Origin: CAYVBN01 sp964538565
GTDB taxonomy: Bacteria > Pseudomonadota > Alphaproteobacteria > Rhizobiales > Xanthobacteraceae
Direction of reading: 5' to 3'
DNA: 22,915 bases
Assembly: GCA_964538565.1 (NCBI GenBank)
Contig: CAZIGW010000070.1
Span: 1 to 22,915 of the forward strand
Below, piece by piece: positions 14,678 to 20,800 of this stretch (its first letter is position 1; each line of letters begins with the position of its first letter). Under the pieces are notes generated by a model. That model worked only from the letters and a program-made list of their open reading frames with translations. It was not told the DNA's origin and did no database searches. Made by a program: the position numbers and the translations under genes.

Positions 14678-14891
14678 ATGGCGGTCGCGTGTCCGGATTG
14701 ACATGGATCAGGGCAAATCAAGAGCGAGTGCCCGAGGTGCCACGGCAGCGGCAAGGTATCATGCGGAATGCGCCCGGCACGGGCACCAACATGGACAAGC
14801 CGTGCCGAACTTGGGAACCGGCGTCGTGCGGCGAGTGTGCGGGAATAGGAAAAAATCCGAAGTCACATGTCCGCGCTGCTCATGGTTTTGA
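14678..14891 (+). pseudogene. Decayed small CxxCxGxG zinc-finger protein gene
   Basis: Fragments of a DnaJ-zinc-finger-like protein appear in order but in different frames. The ATG at 14678 reads MAVACPD, then TGA where a Cys codon is expected, then HGSGQIKSECPRCHGSGKVSCGM. A frame change gives PGTGTNMDKPCRT, another gives GTGVV, the next SCGECAGIGK, and a last change gives KKSEVTCPRC before TGA at 14889. Read together, these form four to five CxxCxGxG units, as in short stand-alone zinc-finger proteins. One in-frame stop and about three frameshifts make it non-functional, unless sequencing errors are responsible. This occupies most of the gap between the MOSC gene and the tRNA. Confidence 0.7.
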
Positions 14892-14937
14892 GCATGAAAC
14901 GTCACTGTCCGGAACGGACCGCCTTCGGGCCAAAAGC

Positions 14938-14990
14938 GTGACCCATGTGTCCGGTACGAAGTGCTACCTAATCTCTCAGGATCTCTCAGG
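14938..14990. repeat. Short degenerate and tandem repeats beside the tRNA
   Basis: ATCTCTCAGG occurs twice in perfect tandem (14971-14980, 14981-14990). Just upstream, GTGACCCATGTGTCCGG (14938) resembles GTGCTACCTAATCTCTCAGG (14961) as a diverged copy. Such paired motifs remind me of insertion-sequence ends, but no transposase is present. The unit may be a small relic. Confidence 0.4.
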
Positions 14991-15006
14991 CCGCACATTG
15001 ACGTCG

Positions 15007-15083
15007 TGGCGACCCCGGGAGGATTCGAACCTCCGACCTTCAGCTTAGAAGGCTGCTGCTCTATCCACCTGAGCTACGGGGCC
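15007..15083 (-). tRNA. tRNA-Arg (UCU anticodon)
   Basis: The minus strand folds as a full 77-base tRNA with encoded CCA. The acceptor stem is GGCCCCG/CGGGGTC, the D-arm GCTC/GAGC with loop AGGTGGATA, and the anticodon loop CTTCTAA (anticodon TCT). The T-arm is GGAGG-TTCGAAT-CCTCC and the discriminator is G. The anticodon stem pairs CAGC/GCTG, with a G27-A43 mismatch at its base. It would read AGA (and AGG) codons, which are rare in this GC-rich DNA. Confidence 0.95.
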
Positions 15084-15154
15084 GTGCCGCGGCGGGGATC
15101 GGACAACCGGCGCGTTGCATCGTGTCCGACGCCTGCGCGTCTCGCCCCCTCTAT

Positions 15155-15197
15155 ACCACGGCCGGCGTAAAGGAAATTCCTTCGAATTTCCCGTGGT
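15155..15197. repeat. Nested inverted repeat between tRNA-Arg and aldehyde dehydrogenase
   Basis: The inner pair GGAAATTC-CTTC-GAATTTCC (15172-15191) is perfect. An outer pair ACCACGG (15155) and CCGTGGT (15191-15197) overlaps it by one base. The AT-rich core stands out from its GC-rich surroundings. It could be an operator for either divergent unit. On the minus strand TATAGAG overlaps its edge, about 70 bases before the tRNA, and is a possible -10. Confidence 0.55.
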
Positions 15198-15340
15198 GAA
15201 CGCCCACCCGCGCGCGCATCGGCCCGGCCCGGCGCAACGCCGTGCGGCGCTCGTTTGCGCGCGGCGGCGACGCGCCTATGATCGCGCCCCGCGGACGGGC
15301 CGCCGTGGCCCGCAGGAGCGACGGATCGAGGGCAGGGCGC

Positions 15341-16783
15341 ATGGGCGTGCACCAGAATTTCATTGCCGGCGAGTGGGTTGCGGGTGGGGCCGGGGTGCCG
15401 GATGTCAACCCTTCGGACCTCTCCGACGTTGTCGGCGAATATGCGCACGCGACGCCCGCCGAGGCCGAGGCGGCGATCGCCGCCGCCAGGGCGGCCTTTC
15501 CGGCCTATGCGCGCACCACCCCGCAGGAGCGCCACGACGCGCTGAAGACGATTTCCGACGAGATCCTGGCGCGCAAGGACGAGCTTGGCCGCCTGCTCTC
15601 ACGCGAGGAGGGCAAGACGCTCGCCGAGGGCACCGGCGAGGTGGTGAACGCCGCGCGCATCTGCGCCTTTTTCGCCGGCGAGGCGCTGCGGCTCGCCGGC
15701 GAGCGCTTCACCAGCATCCGTCCCGGCGTCGACATCGAGGTCACGCGCGAGCCGGTCGGCGTCGTCGCGCTCATCACGCCGTGGAATTTCCCGATCGCCA
15801 TTCCGGCCTGGAAGATCGCGCCGGCGCTCGCCTACGGCAATTGCGTCGTGTTCAAGCCGGCCGAGCTCGTGCCGGGCTCGGCCTTCGCGCTCGCCGGGAT
15901 CATCGCGCGCTCCGGCCTGCCGAAGGGCGTGTTCAACCTGGTGATGGGATCGGGCGCGGTGCTCGGCCAGACGCTGCTCGCTCATCGCGACGTCGCCGCG
16001 GTCTCGTTCACGGGTTCGGTGCCGACGGGGCGCAAGGTGGCGCAGGCCGTCACCGCCGCGGGCGTGATGAAGAAGGTGCAGCTCGAGATGGGCGGCAAGA
16101 ATCCGCTCGTCGTGCTCGACGACGCCGATCTCAAGGTCGCGGTCGAATGCGCGGTGAACGGCGCCTTCTTCCAGACCGGCCAGCGCTGCACCGCCTCCTC
16201 GCGCCTCATCGTCACGCAGGGCATCCACGACCGCTTCGTCGAGGCGCTGACCGAGCGCGTCAAGGCGCTCGTGGTCGACGACGCGCTCAAGCCCGGCACC
16301 CACATCGGCCCGGTGGTCGACCAGCGCCAGCTCGATCAGGACCTGCGCTACATCGCGCTCGGCAAGCAGGAGGGGGCGAAGCTCCACTGGGGCGGCGAAA
16401 TGCTCAACCGCGAGAAGCAGGGCTTCTATCTGCAGCCCGCGCTGTTCACCGAGGTCGACAACAGGATGCGCATCGCGCGCGAGGAGATCTTCGGGCCGGT
16501 CGCGAGCGTGATCCGCGTCCGGGACTACGAGGAGGCGCTCGCCGTCGCCAACGACACCGAGTTCGGTCTCTCCTCCGGCATCTGCACCACGAGCCTGAAA
16601 CACGCGAGCCACTTCAAGCGCAATTCGGAAGCCGGCCTTGTCGTCGTCAACCTGCCGACCGCGGGCGTCGACTATCACGTGCCGTTCGGCGGCCGGAAGG
16701 GCTCGAGCTACGGCCCGCGCGAACAGGGCCACTACGCGGTCGAATTCTATACCAGCGTGAAGACCGCCTACACGCTGGCGTAG
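15341..16783 (+). CDS. Aldehyde dehydrogenase, alpha-ketoglutaric semialdehyde dehydrogenase-like
   Basis: A 480-residue soluble NAD(P)-dependent aldehyde dehydrogenase of normal family length. Catalytic residues are visible: Asn149 in PWNFP, Lys172 in FKPAE, Glu249 in LEMGGKNP and the nucleophile Cys283 in FFQTGQRCTASSR, with the cofactor loop FTGSVPTG (223-230). N-terminal QNFIAGEWV, LKHASHFKRN and the C-terminal VPFGGRKGSSYGPREQGHYAVEFYTSVKTAYT closely resemble proteins annotated as 2,5-dioxopentanoate (alpha-ketoglutaric semialdehyde) dehydrogenase. These act at the end of oxidative pentose, uronate and hydroxyproline breakdown. The ATG at 15341 is preferred, because the GTG at 15242 adds an Arg-rich tail unlike the family. 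No pathway partners are in the window, so the substrate is inferred. Confidence 0.88.
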   Translation: MGVHQNFIAGEWVAGGAGVPDVNPSDLSDVVGEYAHATPAEAEAAIAAARAAFPAYARTTPQERHDALKTISDEILARKDELGRLLSREEGKTLAEGTGEVVNAARICAFFAGEALRLAGERFTSIRPGVDIEVTREPVGVVALITPWNFPIAIPAWKIAPALAYGNCVVFKPAELVPGSAFALAGIIARSGLPKGVFNLVMGSGAVLGQTLLAHRDVAAVSFTGSVPTGRKVAQAVTAAGVMKKVQLEMGGKNPLVVLDDADLKVAVECAVNGAFFQTGQRCTASSRLIVTQGIHDRFVEALTERVKALVVDDALKPGTHIGPVVDQRQLDQDLRYIALGKQEGAKLHWGGEMLNREKQGFYLQPALFTEVDNRMRIAREEIFGPVASVIRVRDYEEALAVANDTEFGLSSGICTTSLKHASHFKRNSEAGLVVVNLPTAGVDYHVPFGGRKGSSYGPREQGHYAVEFYTSVKTAYTLA

Positions 16784-16805
16784 ACCGGCGGGACGCAACG
16801 ACCGC

Positions 16806-16835
16806 GCGCCGCGCAAAAGCCCCGGAGAGCGGCGC
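16806..16835. terminator. Possible shared hairpin between convergent genes
   Basis: GCGCCGC (16806) and GCGGCGC (16829) form a 7-base stem across a 16-base loop in the 55-base gap between the aldehyde dehydrogenase and the convergent dioxygenase. No T-tract is present, so this is a weak call. Confidence 0.35.
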
Positions 16836-16838
16836 GGC

Positions 16839-17675
16839 TCACGCGCGAGCGGCGAACTGCGCCGGAGCCACGCGATTGAGCGGCAGGCTTGCCGGAGGTC
16901 CGGCGAACATCGGCAGGAGATTCCCGTAGCTGCACGTCTCGCGCTGCCGCGCTTCTGATCCATCGGGCAACGCCGGGTGGGCGATGAGATGCGCCTTGAT
17001 TTCCCCGGGCAGACGGCGCCAGGCCGGGATGAAGGAAAGAAGAATGCAGTCGCGTCGCGTCGCCGCCTCGTTCGCGTGGGTGCCATGAAGCAGCCGATAG
17101 TCGATCACGACCGCATCGCCGGCTCTCACCGAGAGTGTCACCTGTCCGGGAAGGTCAACCATTGCCGCGTGGTTGCACGCGAGGGCGTTGGCCGTATCCC
17201 CATGCGGCTCCGGCAGCAGACGATGGATCGGCGCGCTCGCGTGATGCGAGCCCGGCAGAAGGCGCAGCGCCCCATGGCGGGAATCGGTGTCCATCAGATA
17301 GCAAAGCACGGCGACCTGCGCCGCCGGCCGCTCGAAGCTGATCGGGTGATCCCAGCACCACCAATCCTGATGCCAGAACAGCGGTCCGCTCCGGGGCGGC
17401 TTCGTCGAGACGTAGCCCGCCAGCCACTTCAGATCCGGCGCCCGCAACAGCTCGGCGAGCCGCCGCAGCCGCCGGGGCGATCTCAGCATGTGCGCGACGA
17501 TCGCGTCGTTCCAGCGCAGCGGGATCAGGTCGTTGCCGGGGCGGCTCATGCCGGCGTGGCGCGGCTGCGCCAGCGCGCTCTCGACGCAGGCCGACAGCGG
17601 CCCAAGCTCCTCGGCTTCGACAAAGGCCGGGATCACGCCGTAGCCGCTCTCCAGGAAGGCCGCAGCAGAGCTCAT
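16839..17675 (-). CDS. Phytanoyl-CoA dioxygenase (PhyH) family protein
   Basis: A 278-residue non-haem iron(II)/2-oxoglutarate-dependent dioxygenase. Iron ligands are seen as the HxD pair His102/Asp104 in FWHQDWWCW and the distal His197 in DYRLLHGTHAN. Arg207 or Arg208 is placed to bind 2-oxoglutarate. Other family signatures are GALRLLPGSHH (135-145) and VRAGDAVVIDYRLLH. The enzyme should hydroxylate an organic substrate, which the sequence does not identify; family members act on fatty acyl-CoA, amino acids, ectoine and natural products. It has no signal peptide. It converges with the aldehyde dehydrogenase and diverges from the macroglobulin gene. No functional partner is obvious. Confidence 0.87.
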   Translation of the reverse strand: MSSAAAFLESGYGVIPAFVEAEELGPLSACVESALAQPRHAGMSRPGNDLIPLRWNDAIVAHMLRSPRRLRRLAELLRAPDLKWLAGYVSTKPPRSGPLFWHQDWWCWDHPISFERPAAQVAVLCYLMDTDSRHGALRLLPGSHHASAPIHRLLPEPHGDTANALACNHAAMVDLPGQVTLSVRAGDAVVIDYRLLHGTHANEAATRRDCILLSFIPAWRRLPGEIKAHLIAHPALPDGSEARQRETCSYGNLLPMFAGPPASLPLNRVAPAQFAARA

Positions 17676-17752
17676 TCAAGTCCTTCCTGGTCGCCGGGCC
17701 GGCTGGATGCGTTCAGTTTCACGCGGGCGAGGCCGGCGATCCAGCCCATTCT

Positions 17753-17767
17753 GATTTTGTGAAAATC
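17753..17767. promoter_or_regulatory. Palindrome in the divergent PhyH / macroglobulin intergenic region
   Basis: GATTTT-GTG-AAAATC is a perfect 6-base inverted repeat around a 3-base centre. It is AT-rich in a GC-rich region, 78 bases before the PhyH start codon and 113 bases before the macroglobulin start. It is a candidate operator; the regulator is unknown. Confidence 0.4.
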
Positions 17768-17848
17768 GCATCCACAGCCGTGCCGCGCGATCCGTTCGTC
17801 ACGACCTCGACACGATTCGGCCCTCAGATCATAGTCGGTGGATCGGGT

Positions 17849-17873
17849 CCCCCCGGGAGGGGGGTTGAGGAGG
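17849..17873 (+). promoter_or_regulatory. GC hairpin and ribosome binding site of the macroglobulin gene
   Basis: CCCCCC (17849) and GGGGGG (17859) can pair across GGGA. They are followed directly by GAGGAGG (17867-17873), a strong Shine-Dalgarno sequence 6 bases before ATG 17880. The hairpin may affect access to the site. Confidence 0.6.
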
Positions 17874-17879
17874 TCGTCG

Positions 17880-20800
17880 ATGCTCTCCACGGTCCGCGCC
17901 GGCTTCGTGGCCGCGTTTGTCTCTGCTTGCCTGTTTGCGCTTCCCGCCGCCGCCGACAAGCCCTTCCAGCGCGACGATCTCGCCGACAGCGCCATCAAGC
18001 TCGAGGCGCAGATCAAGAGCGACGCCGGCACGGTCACAAGGCCGGTCGCCACCCTCAGGCGCGACGCCGACGCCGCCTTCCAGCGCAACGACCTGCGGGC
18101 CGGCATGGGGCTGCTCAGCCAGATCGCGGCGGTCGCCCCGGACGACGCCGGCAATTGGCTGCGGCTCGCCCGCGCCATTCTGGCCATCCGCACGACCGAC
18201 GACCGCGAGCGCACGCTTTTTCTCGAGCGCGCGACGACCGCCGCCTATATCGCCTATCAACGCTCGCTCACCCGGGCCGAGGAGGCCGACGCGCTCGCCG
18301 TGCTGGGCCGCGCGCTGTCCGACCGCAGGCTGTGGCGCCCGGCGCTCGATGCGTTGCGCCTGTCGCTGGAGCTGCGCGAGGTCGCCGAGGTGCGCGCCAC
18401 CTACGAGAGGATGCGCGAGGACCACGGCTTCCGGCTGCTCGACTACACGGTCGATTCCGACGCGGCGGCGCCGCGTGCGTGTTTCCAGTTCTCCGAAAGC
18501 CTGCCGGGCCGCCGCACCGACTTCTCTCCCTTCGTGGCGGTCGCCGGACAGGACCGGCCGGCCGTCTCGGCCGACGACAAGCAGCTCTGCGTCGAAGGGC
18601 TGACGCACGGCGAGCGCTACGAGATCACGCTGCGCGCCGGCCTGCCGTCCGTGGTCAAGGAAACGCTGTCGAAGTCGGCGACGTTCAACGTCTACGTGCG
18701 CGACCGCAAGCCGTTCGTGCGCTTCGTCGGCAAGGCCTATGTGCTGCCGCGTACCGGCCAGCAGGGCATTCCGATCGTCAGCGTCAACACGCCGTCCGTT
18801 TCGGTCGAGATCTACCGCGTCGGCGACCGCAATCTGCTCGACACCGTGGTCGGGCGCGAGTTTCAGCGCAGCCTCGACCGCTATGAGCTCGAACGGCTCG
18901 CCAACGAGCGCGGCGTCAGCGTCTGGAAAGGCGAGCTCAAGGTCGAGTCTCCGCTCAACGCCGAAGTGACGACGGCCTTTCCGGTCGACCAGGCGGTGGG
19001 CACGCTTGCGCCCGGCGTCTACGTCATGGCGGCAACCCCGACCGGTCCCAGGTCCGACACGTACGAATCGCTGGCGACGCAATGGTTCGTCGTCTCCGAT
19101 CTCGGGCTTGCGGCGATCTCCGGCAACGACGGCATCCACGTCTTCGTTCGCTCGCTGGCGAGCGCCGCCGCCAGGGGCGGGGTCGAGCTCAAGCTCCTCG
19201 CCCGCAACAACGAAGTGCTGGCGGTACGCAGGAGCGACGCCGACGGCCACGCGCTGTTCGAACCCGGCCTGGTGCGCGGGGAGGGCGGACTGGCGCCGGC
19301 GCTGCTCGTCGCCTCGGAGGCGCCGAACGACTACGCCTTTCTCAACCTGAAGGCACCGGGCTTCGATCTTTCCGACCGCGGCGTCGCCGGGCGCGCCGTA
19401 CCGGCCGGATTCGACGCGTTCGTCTATGCCGAGCGCGGGGTCTATCGCCGGGGAGAGACGGCGCATCTCACGGCGCTGCTGCGCGACAGCCGCGGCGCGG
19501 CGGCGCTCGGCGTTCCGCTCACCCTGGTGGTCGACCGGCCGGACGGCGTCGAATACCGGCGCGCGGTCGTCGCCGACCAGGGATTGGGCGGCCGCAATCT
19601 CGATGTCCCGATCGTCGCCTCGGCGCCATCGGGCACCTGGCGGGCGCGCGCCTTCACCGATCCGAAGCGGCCGGCGGTCGGCGAAACGACCTTCATGGTC
19701 GAGGACTACGTGCCCGACCGCATCGACTTCGATCTCGCCACGCAGGCGACGAGCATCGCCAAGGATACGCCAGTCACCGTCACGCTCGACGGGCGCTATC
19801 TCTACGGCGCGCCTGCGGCCGGCCTCGATCTCGAAGGCGAGGTGACGGTCCGTCCGGCGAGCGGCCGCGCCGGCTTCCCGGGCTATCAGTTCGGGCTCGC
19901 CGACGAGGAGAACGAAAACGCCTCGACCCAGCAGACGCTCGAATCCCTGCCGCAGACCGACGCCGCCGGCAGGGCGAGCTTCACGGTCACGCTCGACAAG
20001 CTGCCGGCCTCGACCCGTCCGCTCGAAGCCGAGGTCGCGATCCGCATGGCGGAGGCCGGCGGGCGCGCGGTCGAACGCAAGCTCGCGCTGCCGGTGGCCG
20101 CCGGCGGGGCGATGATCGGGGTGAAGCCGTTGTTCGACGGCAGCGCGCTCGGCGAGGGCGACACCGCGACCTTCGACGTGGTCGTGGTCGGGCGCGACGG
20201 CAAGCGGCTCGCGCGCAACGGCCTGCGCTACGAGCTGCTCAAGATCGACACGCGCTACCAATGGTACCGGCAGGGAGGAAGCTGGGACTACGAAGCCGTC
20301 AAACAGACCAGGCGCGTCGCCGACGGCACGCTCGACGTCACGGCTGACCAACCCGGCCGCATCGCGCTGCCATTGCAGTGGGGACGCTATCGGCTCGAAG
20401 TCTCGAGCGGCGATCCCGACGGCCCGACCACCTCGGTCGCCTTCGACGCCGGCTTCTATGCCGAGGCCGGATCGGACACGCCCGATCTTCTCGAGATCGC
20501 GCTCGACAAGCCCGAATACCGCGCCGGCGACACGATGACGGTCGCGGTCACGGCCCGTACCGCCGGCAAGGTCACGCTCAACGTCGTCGCCGACCGGCTG
20601 GTTGCCACGTCGACCACTGACGTGCAGGCCGGGCTCGCGCAGATCAAGCTTCCGGTCGGCAGCGACTGGGGCAACGGCGCCTACGTGGTGGCGACGCTGG
20701 TGCGTCCGCTCGACGCCGCGGCCAAGCGCATGCCCGGCCGCGCCATCGGGGTGCAATGGTTCTCGATCGACCGCAAGGCGAAGACGCTCGCGCTCGACAT

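Noticed and set aside
14689..15048. A 119-codon open frame covering the pseudogene and entering the tRNA
   Set aside because: It holds only part of the zinc-finger motifs (CGECAGIGK), continues into the repeats and the tRNA antisense, and is one of several frames of a broken gene.
15242..15340. Earlier GTG start for the aldehyde dehydrogenase
   Set aside because: The added residues are Arg/Ala-rich and unlike the family N-terminus, which fits MGVHQNFIAGEWV from 15341.
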